A stretch of 64,000 nucleotides of DNA from NCBI RefSeq assembly GCF_030272615.1, contig NC_081408.1, positions 406,758,889 through 406,822,888 of the forward strand, read 5' to 3'. This stretch comes from Cryptomeria japonica (taxonomy: Eukaryota > Streptophyta > Pinopsida > Cupressales > Cupressaceae). How positions within the stretch are numbered: position 1 is the stretch's first letter; each line of letters begins with the position of its first letter. Position numbers and translations under genes: made by a program. This document shows, piece after piece, positions 1-11,014 of the stretch. The notes under the pieces were generated by a model. The model was given only the letters and a program-made list of their open reading frames with translations. It did not search any database and was not told the DNA's origin.

Positions 1-324
1 ATGCTATAATTTTCTCAAATGAATTTAACCCTTACTTTAAGAGACCATTCAAGGAAGACTTACAAGGAACAGTTACAATCCACAAGTAGGCCTTTTATTC
101 AAATTAATAGCAACAGGAAAATAAACTTCACTAGGAAGATACAAGCAACCTTATCTTCTATGAGACAATATCACAGAACAACTGCCAATTGAAATAAACA
201 ACTCACGACACATATGTAAAGGAAAAAACATCTGATTATATTGATAGAGTTTCCAAATTTACAAAAACTACCAGAATATATTGTACATATATTCTTGAAT
301 ATCTCTTTAAAAAATACTTCTCAT

Positions 325-338
325 GTATATATATGAGA
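325..338 (-). promoter_or_regulatory. Candidate TATA box of the left-edge LTR
   Basis: A TATATATA-type box lies just downstream (minus sense) of the ORF stop. Its position corresponds to the TATAAAA box at 44,258 in the related complete element, in both cases between the ORF end and the R/U5-like block. Only sequence and position support it. Confidence 0.4.
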
Positions 339-392
339 GAAAAACATATCCCTCACGAAGAGTCATGTCTCTTCCTAATTTTAACAACTTGG

Positions 393-3300
393 TTATACAT
401 CCTTGGCAAAGTTAAACAAAAACAAGTTAAGCATTCCTAAATGATTTATGCAATCATCTTCCTTGTATCCTTTGGTGTCAACATTCCGTTTTTTCAACCC
501 CTCTCCCAAAGAAATATATTTGAAGATTATCTGGTTCACAGAAGGAGCTAAGTCTTTGTCCTGGTCCAACCCTGAGATGGTTTGTTCCTTGATATCAGTC
601 AGTTCACTCCACCATTGTTCCAGGGATATCAGCTCCCCCTCTGTGTAGATTGTCGGCATCTGTGAAGTACTCCCATCATCTAGTGCTTGGAGGTCTATGT
701 TCAAGACCTCTGCATATCTGTCATGCCGCTCTAAGTATGCCATCCCCTCTGCTATGTTCTCAAGTGTCATTGTATCTGCATGGTTCATCACCTCCTGCAA
801 TTGTTCCTTTAGTCTTTCATGTTCTCTTAGAGCCTTGACGGCCCCTATATTTACCTTCCAATATTGATCTGCATGTATCAACATGGTTTTGAACCTATTC
901 TCTATGATATCATTGACCAATTTATTTGTTTTTTGTCGAACACTCTCTACTTGTTTGACTAGCTTCTCACTCTTGGTCTTCCAGTAGATGGTGTCTGTTA
1001 AAGCATCCATGACCTTCCGTCAGTTTCAAGTGCCATGTCTAACTCACCGACACTTGGAGCAGTGCTCTGTTGTAGTAGTCTCTCTTGTAGCCACTGCACT
1101 TCCTCATTGGCCCGTTCATATAATCCTTTATAAGTATTATTTTCTCTGACTAGGAATTCGATCTGATCCTGATTGAGTTTCGCCATATCCAAATTCAATT
1201 TGCCAGTAACCCTAGGATCAGTCTTCCCAGCTTGTTGGATCATTAGATGCCCAAAGGCTTCATCAGTGTCTACGAGCAAGGGCCTTTTCTCTTTAGGATA
1301 TAGAGCCCACAACATAAGAGCCTTTTGTTCAGGATCATATCATGATCCCATAAAGATCTTATCCACCTCTTCAGGCATAATCTACTTGTCTGGCCCTTGT
1401 TTCTTTAAAAAACCATCGAACAATAGGGCAGATCTCATATCCCATCCTGGGTATATCAACACCCCAGCATCCTTGAGTAATAACCTTCCTCTCTCAGGTG
1501 TCATCTCCTTCATGGCTTGGTCCACTTTCTCCTGGAGTATCCCGAGCATCTCTTCTTCAGTTCTTCCTTCAGTGTTAGCCCTGACTAACACCCCTTTGTG
1601 CTGGTACAAGAATGTACTAAATTCCTTAGTATGAATAAAATCACTGTCGGAAGTAAATTCTTCATGCTCCAACAGCCTGACATCGTTGACTTCTTGGATG
1701 TCATATTGGTCAGTTGCTAAATTCATTTGTTCACCATGTTTGTATCCAGGTGGATACTCTTCGGGGAGACATATGTGCCAGAGGCTCTATATCCCTGACG
1801 TTCTATTTTTTGTCCCTGAAAACATATGCAGGAACACCCTCCAAAATTTCCAACTCATATTCCATAAGTTTTTTGGCTCTAGCCAAGGGGTCCTCCATTC
1901 CCTGCATGATATCTTCATTTATCTTTCCTCGGCCAAGTTTCCACTTGAACGCTCTAGACACTCTTTCATATTTCGTCCTTCTCTCGGTGGCTTCTTGCCT
2001 TTCCATATTCCCTATGAAGTCATCAGGCATCAATGGGACGTGCTCTCCAGTCCTCATCTTTTGAGATGATCTTGCCTCCTTTATGTAACCCTTGAGATCA
2101 AATTTTGGCCCGGGATCACCCTCTACCATCTTATAGTAACTTAACTTGTTCTGCAACAAGCCATAGCTCTTTGAACTCTTAATAATAAAATCTGAGAAAA
2201 CCAACAACCTAGGCACTATGGACTGCTTTCCATGATCTATCAAATGTTTGGCACTGGCTATTGACAATTGCCTAACAATCTCAAGATAAGCCACTCTATC
2301 AGGCACCAATAGGTAGTAAATAGGGTTTTCCTTCAAACCTATACACCCTTATTTGAGTATAATCCAAAAAATAATACCAATCCCCCCAATTATGTGTAAC
2401 CATAGTGTCTTCACATAATTCCTTGGGCCTAAGGAATCTATGGACCTCTGGAGATATGGAGTGATTACATGGGTTCCCCAGTAATCTGTATAGCGTCTTA
2501 ACAAAGAACTCTTTGAAATGCTAATACTGGATGTTGTTGTACCTCTGATCCCATGAAGACAACCATAACTGTACGGGATTTCTCACTTCGGCTTTGTCAT
2601 AAGCTCTGACACACAACCCGTCCGACCATAATCTGTTATCATGCCCAATACTCAGTAATATGTGCATGAGGAGAGAGTAATACTTGAAGTGGACATTGGT
2701 CATATCTCCCTTCAACTTTTCCAACCCGTAATTCACAGCCTCGGATAGATAAGCAGCAAAGTCAAACATCCTAGGATCTTTTGATTGTACATCTGCACAG
2801 ATTATCATAGCCATTATATCCATTAATGGGGGGGCTTCAATTCCTAAGACCTAGGCCACACAGTAATACGTATACTTGAAATATGGAAGGAAAATATTGA
2901 CATCAAAAGGAACTTTATCTCCTCCACCAAATGACACTATTGGCCCTGCAACTTTCGGTCTATGGATGGAGAGCCTCCACCTTTTATAGATATCTTCCAT
3001 ATTGAAATACTCCCAGGTGAGCTTGCTAGTGTCTACTTTCTCTTCAAACCCCCAGTCCAAATCAATACACTTTCTATAATTTCACTGGTGATGGACACTA
3101 TTGGCTTTCCCATATAATCATATATGGTCTTTGTCTTGGGACCATAATTGTTAGCTAGAGACTTCATAAGTTCGACATTCACGAAGACATTTGGTATTGC
3201 CAGCTTCCCAAGATTCAATCTCCATAAGTTATTTATAGGTTCTGGAGCGTTTCTTCGCACATATCCAAATATGAACAGCTCATGCTCTCTAATATTTGTC

Positions 3301-3509
3301 CAGATGTCTCCTAGGCTGTCAAATTTGTCTTCTAGGCCTTCATCCTCTGACTTAATCTTTTTTGATTGATGGCTTGAGGCAGGAAATTGATCTAATAGAT
3401 CCTGGTCTAATGGGCGACCCTCCTTCTTTTGCCTCTTTGGCTTTTCTTCTGCAGATTGGGCTTCCTTCGGCTTCCTAGCCCTAGTTTTCTTAGATGAAGA
3501 AGTTTCCAT
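393..3509 (-). pseudogene. LTR-embedded ORF of about 1,000 codons, unknown function, broken
   Basis: Nearly the whole span is coding-like on the minus strand, in blocks at 3509-3033, 3060-2851, 2823-2521, 2520-2340, 2336-1803, 1726-1382, 1315-998 and 1010-393. Several blocks join in the same frame through single TAG stops (for example near 2,851 and 2,521); others need small frameshifts. The N-terminus after METSSSKKTRARK is lysine/arginine-rich and could be a nuclear localisation signal. The middle resembles, by eye, plant transposon-associated mobile-domain proteins (weak call). The C-terminal 300 residues are charged and coiled-coil-like. It lies in sense orientation inside the LTR rather than between IN and the LTR. 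No RT, integrase, protease or envelope signature was seen. The start is the first Met of the basic segment at 3,509. Confidence 0.6.
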
Positions 3510-4532
3510 TATAATTTCGGAGACTAGGAATGAGGAATTTACTTGGTTCTCTAAGCTTTCTGCTTTTCCTTGAAAAACTCTCTGTGAATTCTTTAGCCAA
3601 TGTTGCCTGAATTGCCCTCTATCCTGTTGTTTTATTATGATCTTGCAGTAGTTTCATCGGTTACATCCGTCTGTTATGCAACGATCATGAGTTCACTTGT
3701 TTTAAATTTATGACGACTAGACTTTATTTATTTTTGGAATGATTTCGCGGCAGGGAGTAAATGCCTCATCTAATGGTTCCTTTTCCTTTCTTCGATGTTT
3801 TGTGGCAGGCAATATGCTATTGTTTACTTCGATGAAACATTGCTCTTCGGCACCATCCATTTCTTTCTCATCGAAAGGCCCTTTTTCATCGAACTCACCT
3901 TCCTTTTGGTGAGATTATTGTTTTCGTCAATATGCTTTAAGTTTTCATCGAAACATTGTTTTTCATCGGAATGGGTCCCACTCCTTCCTATCTCGGATGG
4001 TTAATTCTAACGAGAGTTTTTGTCGCTTTCCTTTTCGGTGAATCCAAGCCCATCGTTATATCCTAAAATGATTTGTTCGACATCCGAGTTTTCATCAATG
4101 AGTGATCTTCTCATCTCACTCGATACCGTCGTTTCGATGAAACTCTTCATTTCGCCAGGAGCAAAAAACCTTTCACCGATGATCAATCCTTCTTTGATGT
4201 CCCCTTTTACTTTATTGGCCTATTGTTGTATCGGTTCTTCGAAACCCACATCTCCTCAAAATAGTATCGCTGCTGACTTTTCAATGCCAATGACTTCGGT
4301 GAATCCCTTTCGAGTCTACTCGTGGCCATGGTCTCTTCGATGGTTTATTTTATCAAGGAAACATTTAACCATTTCTTCGACACACTGGATACATCTTTTT
4401 CGGTGAAACTAAGCCTTTCGGTGAGAGTTAATTATGTTCATTTGATGGTTGAATTTGGTCGATAAGGGTTGTGAACCTAATGTCAATGAAATTTTCAATG
4501 GTCTCCATAGGAACTCTTAAAGGTACACTTAA

Positions 4533-5786
4533 TCATTTTTTAGAAAACTTCTGTAGTTTCAACATGAACTCATGGTTTATTGTCATTATAAATAAACTAT
4601 TCAACAGGGGGCACCCCTGCTTAACGCCAATGTCACTACCAAAATACTCGGACATTCCTTCACTAGTTTTGATTTTAGCTCTAACTTTCTCATAAAGTCT
4701 ATGGACAGCCGCTCTATATATGTCAAGTACACCCAAATCTTTCATTCTATTCCAAAGTTTGTCTCTAGGTACCGTGTCAAACACTTTCTTAAAATCCACA
4801 AAACAACAATATGCTTCTCCCCCTTGATTGTCCCATATTTTCTCTATCAAATGTCGAAGAGTGATGCAATGATCAATGGTGGAGTGTCTAGGTCTGAAAC
4901 CGGCTTGACCTTTGGCCCTTCTTCCTTCCGCTTCTACTCAACTACTCATTCTACGCTCCACCAAGATCCCAAAAAGTTTTCCTAGAAGGGGGTTGACCAT
5001 AATAGTGTGGTAGTTAGATGGGTTGTTGATATCCCCACTCTTAAAGAGACGGATAACCATTCTAGTTGTCCAATCTGCCAGAAAACCATCTCATATGACC
5101 CTATTGAAGATACCCTTTATGTGAGGAGCAAGAAGCTCAACTCCCCACTTTAGGAATTTCGCTTGAAGCCCATCAATATCACTTGCCTTACCATTTTCTA
5201 AACTCTTTATTCCCTGCTTGATATTATCCATCATGAATAACTTCATCGAAGTAGTCACAATGGGAGGAAAATTATTATCCTGTAACCGCCCATAAAGAAG
5301 CTTGGCATAATCCAACCATTGGGCATCTGTAATATTGTTTTCAGTTTGTTTTCTCCTTTGTTGCAGTTCCTTCCAGAAATATTTGGGACTGTGTTTACCA
5401 ACATAGATTAACTCCTTCCTTCTCGCCTGTACATAATCTTCCTTTTTAGTTTGACCGAGTTTTGTGTACCTCTTCCTATTTTCTTTGTTCATACCTTTCC
5501 CTTTCAAAGATCTCTTGGCTGCCTTACACTCTTTATCATACCATGGGTTTGTTGGGAAAGTATTTGCAGCCCTCTTCCTACTGCTAGTCCTTTTGCAGGC
5601 ACTCAAAGCCTTGTGTATTATAGGGATCAACAAGTTGCTATGGACATGATCCTCTTTCGAAATGAATCTTTTATCATCCAAAATACTATTTATTTCATCA
5701 AGTTGTTGTTTAAGGACAACATTAAAAATGTCCCTGTTTTCTTGGTTTATGAGGATTTTGCCTTTATTAGTTGTTGTCTTTTGCAT
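4533..5786 (-). pseudogene. LINE A reverse transcriptase, 3'-truncated
   Basis: The linker is lysine/arginine-rich (PWYDKECKAAKR, then RRKELIYVGKHSPKYFW), as in many LINE ORF2 proteins. The RT has KSLENGKASDIDGLQAKFLK, the CFVDFKKVFDTVPRDKLW block and GVKQGCPL. The two open stretches 5786-5091 and 4850-4533 are separated by stops. Palm motif C (the x-Asp-Asp box), the thumb and the C-terminus are missing because the sequence passes into the LTR. Confidence 0.75.
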
Positions 5787-6643
5787 GTACGAGCTTGTTT
5801 ATCTTGCGGGCTTCTTGAGGCAAAGTCCAACTTCATAAAAAGAGGCATATGATCTGATTTCATTTCTATAAGACAATCTCCAATGTCAAACTCCAGTACT
5901 TTAGATGTAAGGTTTTGAGAGCAAATCAAGTAATCTACCACACTCTGACCATTATAAGTTTAGCAAGTAGTACTCCCTGATGTCGGTTAACTTCTCATGC
6001 CATTGCAAATAACCAAATCAAACAAACTACACATCCCCAATAATTCTGCCCCAAAATGTGAGACATCCCAATTATTATCTTGTGAAGTTCTTTCCCAAGG
6101 TTGACCCTCGATTTCTTCCAACCATAGCGGATTATTTTCTCCCTTTTTACCACTACTCAACTATAAAGATTGGTTATTAGCCATCCTTGCGTTGAAGTCA
6201 CCAATTATCATTATTTCTCCTAAGTTGTTGAATAAGGAGGTATCCTTTTTTAGAGATGCATACGGATCTTCTTTGTCTAAATTCCCCCTCTTGTAGAACT
6301 TAGAGTTTCTAGGGGCAAATTAGCAAGCAACCAACCTAAAAGCTATCTCATTCACTATTATTTGCAACCAAATGTATTGTTTGTTTGGGTCCTTTTTTTC
6401 AAATTTAACAGCTCCATACCACTTCTCATTTATAAGAACTATAACTCCACCATGACCTTTTCTTGTCCCATTCCCCTTGTTCCAAATAGAAAATTTCTTG
6501 TAACCTTCAAAATTTGGGACCTTGCAGTCGTCATGTTCATGCGTTTCAACAAAAATGATAATATTTTTCCCCTCTGCTATGGGCCCCACCCCAAGACCTC
6601 TTCTCCATGGATAACCTTTGCATTTCCAACTCACTACATTTAA
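5747..6643 (-). pseudogene. LINE A AP-endonuclease-like domain
   Basis: The domain starts with a VSWKCKGYPW motif, where the usual SWNxxG asparagine is lysine. It continues with FVETHEHD (the catalytic Glu region), a GDFNAR motif encoded near 6,190, and SDHMPLF near 5,840. This order and spacing match the exonuclease/endonuclease/phosphatase fold that nicks the target in LINE retrotransposition. The frame is broken between 6,320 and 5,941. It feeds directly into the RT region. Confidence 0.7.
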
Positions 6644-7791
6644 GCAGTCTCGTGGGGCCCCTATTTCCTATTTCTTATTCTAGAGGCGCTCCCTAATCTA
6701 ATCTTTTCCGTTCTTCAACCATGCCCACTTTCCCTCTTCTCTTGTTGCCTTTACTTTATCCCATTCCTTCCTTTGTTCCTCCTGCTGAGCAAAAGTCAAA
6801 TCTTCATCTAGATAGAATTGTGACCCTCTGAGTAGTCTTCTATTTCTAAGGATAAAAATTTTATCCTCTATGTTTCTCAGGGTAACTCTTACATGCCTAT
6901 CTCTACCTTCTCTCTTTCTTCCTAACCTATTTTCTTGTTGAATACCCCCTATCCATTCTAGCTTATCTCTAAGAAAGTCTCTAGCTAGAATTTCAGTTCT
7001 CTCTTTTTTTCCGAAGTCTTTGAGACCTTTGATGATGATATTTGCAACCTTGCCACGTCTGACTTGTTCTTCTCTTATTTGTATTTTAATTTGTTGCTCA
7101 ATGATTCTTTTTTGTTTGTTTGCTGATCTGCTTACTACTTGTGACCAAGATTTAGCCTCTTCTATCTGCTCCCTTAGTTTAGACTCTTTATTTTCTAAGT
7201 CCGCTAAGGTTGATTGAATTTCCTTTACTTGTGTTGCATCCTCTCCCTTTGTCAGTTCAGATCTCTTGTCGTTATTTTATTTCCATCGTTCTAATTCTTG
7301 TTTTACGATTTCCAATTCTTGTTGTCTTGTCTCCATCTTGATCTGCATGCTTGAAATTTGCTCTTTTAGGCTTTTGTTCTCTCTCTCTCTATTTTCCTTG
7401 TATATTCTATTGCTTCATACACTTTGTTCTCCTCTTCCCAATTCCTTACTTCCAAAATTTCGAGCCTCTTTTTTACGTTCATAAGCTCCTCCACATATAG
7501 TTCTGAAGACCACAATAAAGGTGTTGATGTTGGACTATAAAAAACTTTTTTGTTCTGTTTATCTTCCATGTTGTCCTCTTTGTGTAATGCGCATACTTCT
7601 TCTATCTGGAACAATTTTGATTCGGGATTCTCATTAACTTTTGCTTGTGTTTGTACCTCTTCTATTTCATTCTCTTTATGTCCTGCTTGTTCCATATTGG
7701 ATTGATAAGTTTGTACCTCTTCTATTTCATTCTCTTTCTATCCTGCTTGTTCCATATTGGATTGATAAGATTTGCCAAAGAAATTGCCCAT
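6640..7791 (-). pseudogene. LINE A ORF1-like coiled-coil protein
   Basis: The first Met (MGNFFGKSYQ) is at 7,791. The protein is rich in Glu, Lys and Gln and looks like coiled coil through residues encoded by 7,700-7,000. The open stretch 7695-7366 is the clearest part; beyond it frameshifts break the frame, though charged helical sequence continues to about 6,680. Near the N-terminus a 20-residue unit is duplicated by a 60-bp tandem repeat. Its place directly before the endonuclease fits an ORF1 RNA-binding protein of a LINE, but no RRM or CCHC motif could be identified. Confidence 0.5.
7650..7769. repeat. 60-bp tandem duplication in LINE A ORF1
   Basis: Two head-to-tail copies of 60 bp (7,650-7,709 and 7,710-7,769) differ at only a couple of positions. 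Because 60 is a multiple of three, the copies encode a duplicated 20-residue segment (core NMEQAG, KENEIEEVQT) in the same frame. Confidence 0.9.
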
Positions 7792-8239
7792 TCTTGGTAA
7801 AATCGTTGCGAATCTTTTTTTATGCTTTTGCTTGAATTTTCGAATCTCTACGTCTTAAAATACCTTTTTATACTGTTTTGCATTTACCAATATCAGTATG
7901 TCATCTATGTTGTTGCCTGCTTGCTTTAGGAGAAAAGTGTCATGACATATTCCCAAGCCCCTATTAAACCCTCAATATTTGCCATATAATGAGGTGTCTC
8001 AGGTGAGGTTGGAGACTGTTTACAACCATCCTGATAAAAAAAGTTGAACATTAATCCCATCAACTGAGCTTGTAGGCTATTATTGAAGCCTACTCCCATC
8101 ATTAACCGTGGATGGAATAAACTATTGTTCCCTATTTATAAATGTGACCCCTTCATACTGTCTCCCTGACAAATAACTGCTAAGTTTCTCTCTGCTTCTC
8201 CACCGTCTGCCATAGGCAGTGAGGACATAGGCTGAGTGG
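7792..8239. other. No gene recognised
   Basis: This stretch holds what should be the 5' leader of LINE A and its flank. A minus-strand run near 8,100-7,950 is open over about 55 codons, but I do not recognise it. It may be the tail of the PPR debris that follows. Confidence 0.4.
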
Positions 8240-8800
8240 ACACTCACAAAGAATTGGTCTCTACGTCTGCCAAATGCAAATGCTTGAAAGTTCCGAGTCT
8301 TTCTATCAAATCTATTGTTTGCAAAGTCTACCAATCATTGAATTCGATGAGAGGACATCTTTTTGAGTCATTCTGTAAAAACAATTTGAGCCGAGAGAGT
8401 TGTCACAACGACAACGCCCAAAAGCCCATTTTAGCACACACAGGGAGGATGCAGGCTGAAGGATGTTGGGGTTAGATCTTCCAAACCAATGAGTTTTCAG
8501 CTTTCCAAAGCATTTTCATCAAATCTAATTTCACCAGTTCTTGCAATCAACGCATTCCATGAGTCGGCAACGCCTTGAAGCATTATGTCAGCAAATACAG
8601 GTGCGTGGTCTATAATTCCACCATTATTTTCTTGTTTTTCTTCTTCCCTGCATTGGGGATTCTAGAATTACACCTGCGAAATGCATTGCTTTATAGCTTC
8701 TGAAGCATTTTCAGCAAATTTATTCTTTGAGTATCCTGCAATCATTTCACTCTATGAGACCATGTTTGAGGGGACTGGGAGAGTGGAATGTGCACCTCTG
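8240..8800 (-). pseudogene. PPR-protein pseudogene fragment
   Basis: Minus-strand translations, in shifting frames, give VS-stop-SEMIAGYSKNKFAENASEA (near 8,760), then DSWNALIARTGE followed by DENALES (near 8,560), then TQKDVLSSNSMIGRLCKQ (near 8,330). These match the helix pattern of plant PLS-class pentatricopeptide repeats (DVVSWNxMIxGYxxNG). PPR proteins bind organellar RNA. Tryptophan-to-stop changes and frameshifts make this a dead copy. No initiation codon or E/DYW domain was seen. Confidence 0.55.
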
Positions 8801-9690
8801 AAATAAATTACAATATTTTTTATTCATGTCTGGAAATACACTTGACTTGTGAGTCGATCCTTTTCTACCATGAAGAGTATAATGTTTCTAATATCCTTTC
8901 TCATCTACTTAAGATTCAATGAAAGTGAAAGGTAAGTTGTTCAAATAAATTATCTTGCCTTTAACCTCCTGGGTTTTAGCACTCTGTCATTCTTCTCGGA
9001 AGTACTTGCCTTTACCCGATAATTTGAAATACAAATTTTATAATTCTTCAGTATACTAGAATTGACTACCTTACATCTATAATTTTAATTCTGGGTTGCT
9101 TAAACAGAAATACATCTTAGGAGAGCGTTAAGCCACGAAGAGTGGTGGTATAATAATTTTTTTATTTAACTTGATAGCTTGTAGAGGAATCCATCGATAA
9201 CATGCCTATTTGTGGAGCATTGAATATGTAGTCGAATCATTTAGCTACAACCTTTTTTTCATTTCTATTAAAAGAATATTAGAGAAGTTTATTCTTGTAA
9301 GTTACCATTATAACAAAGGCAATGTTTTCCTTGCCACAAACAAACTATATATTTATAAAATAATAAGTTCTGCGTAAGGTCAACGCATTTAAAGATCAAG
9401 TGACAATTATTTCTAATTGGATAATACATACATAGATGGTTTATGTTATTCATTGAATGTTAAGGTAGTAGTAACTCTGTAAGAAATAAAAGGCCACATA
9501 AAGTTACAATGCTATTATGTGAGCTAGTGACATATTCATTCTTATTTTAGGATGTTGCAATTTTAGAATAGGAATGTATTTATTGAATTATCTCTGGGAA
9601 AGATTGGGAGTTACAAATTAAAATGAAATAAAGGTGGAAATGTTCTATACAGTTACATTACTTTCAACAATGATGAACTTGGAAATTCTC
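8801..9690. other. AT-rich intergenic DNA, nothing recognised
   Basis: No coding stretch, LTR end or clear repeat unit was found here on either strand. Confidence 0.5.
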
Positions 9691-9694
9691 TTGT

Positions 9695-10980
9695 ATTGTT
9701 TTTTATTAAAAAAGTAGTGAGAATGAGGGCACTGACCCTTTACATAGCAGAACTATTAACGAGACCATAGTGCAAAAATTAGCACTATAACAGCATTAAC
9801 ATTAATAGAACTATAACAGCAATAACGAGACCAAGTCTTTGAAAATAAAAAACAGCAAGCAGAAAACACAAAAAACAAACTACAGGGTCACCTTTCGCAC
9901 CCCAGTGGCATCAATGACACTATTCCATTCAATAAATAGGAACTTATACATGTCCTTAGCCTCTTGCTTCTCCTCCTCCATGTCCCCAGTTCATTCCCTC
10001 AGCATAGAGAGGGTGAGCGTCGAGCAATGTAAGATCTGCAGATAAAATTTGTTAAGGCCCACAATTTGGGCGTCTGTGGCCTCCAGCTTGCTCTTGAGCC
10101 AACTAAATCATCCATGATAGCCTACAGTTCAAGCACAGGGCATAGGTTCTCAATCTTCTGCATGATGTCCAACACGTTTGTGCGCAACATTTCCATTTGC
10201 TCTAGGGTAGGGACACCCTGGAAGTTCACAGTAGCCTTGTCATCCACAGTCTTATCCATTGCCTTGGCCACATCTTCAACACGGGAACAGCCGATATCAG
10301 TGCACAGGCCCATCAGAGGAATAGAGTTCATCACCTGTTTTGCCATCTTTAAATTTGAGTCCAAGTCACCAGAGTCCAGGGCTTTAGTATCAAAATTTTC
10401 CTCACCCGTGACACCCACAGTGCCCATGCTCATAGGGGCCCTATCCTTAACATCAATAGAGTCTTGGGCTTGCATCTCAAAATTGCCCTTGCCAACAGCA
10501 CCAACAGTGACCAAATCTATGGGGTCTCTATTCATATCTGCTTTAGCAACATCCTCACTCGGGGGGGCCCATAGTGGTTTTAGGGTCCTCTCCCTCCTTG
10601 TCCTCCTTCGAGTCAATAGTTTCAATCATAGGGGTTCTTTTTATGCAAGCTTTTGAAAGCTAATCTAGAGGATCTCCTTTTTACCTCAGAATCAAGGGAA
10701 GGGTTGTCATTCTCAGCATCCTCAAAAGACGAATTGTCTTCAAAGGAAATACGTTTGAGTTTAACAAGGGTTTTTCCTTTACCCTTGGATAGGGAGCGGG
10801 AAACATTGGGAGAGGCAGATAGAGTCAAGCTGGGAGAGACCGCAGATAAAGAAACAGTGGAGGCAAAAGCGGGCAAAGACATGGAGAAGTTGGTTGTAGC
10901 AAAGCCTTCATGCGGAAATTGGAAAAATCTGGGGAAGGCCATAGAAAGGGTGGTAAGTTGCTGGGGAGTTGGCATAGGGC

Positions 10981-11014
<34 letters not shown>

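Larger units (their letters stand above)
1..4450 (-). mobile_element. Partial long LTR of a Tat-like Ty3/gypsy element, running off the left edge
   Basis: Read on the minus strand, bases 300-1 align with the R/U5 part of the LTRs at 42,991-45,157 and 51,855-54,025. Shared blocks include the AATATAATCAG motif, a GATAAGGTT block and a TGGTCTCTTAAA block. Bases 4,430-3,700 resemble the U3 of those LTRs, being rich in TCGATGAAA-like motifs. Between these two ends lies a full-length ORF of about 1,000 codons. The LTR start (TG) should lie between about 4,440 and 4,570, but I could not fix it. The LTR 3' end, expected about 0.6 kb further on, is outside the window, so this could be a 5' LTR, a 3' LTR or a solo LTR. 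Confidence 0.65.
4530..7791 (-). mobile_element. LINE A, non-LTR retrotransposon lacking its 3' part
   Basis: On the minus strand the order is an ORF1-like coiled-coil protein (7,791 to about 6,640), an APE-type endonuclease (about 6,640-5,750) and a reverse transcriptase (5,786-4,533). The RT stops shortly after the GVKQGCPL motif, before the F/YxDD box. The sequence then changes into the LTR at the left edge. All parts carry stops and frameshifts. The RT wording (CFVDFKKVFDTVPRDKLW) differs from LINE B and suggests another LINE clade. Confidence 0.75.

Noticed and set aside
393-3509. Envelope-like gene of an endogenous plant retrovirus
   Set aside because: No signal peptide, transmembrane span or glycoprotein pattern is visible, and the ORF lies inside the LTR rather than between IN and LTR.
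10066-10656. A 196-codon plus-strand frame
   Set aside because: It overlaps the better-supported minus-strand coding block and looks like its shadow.
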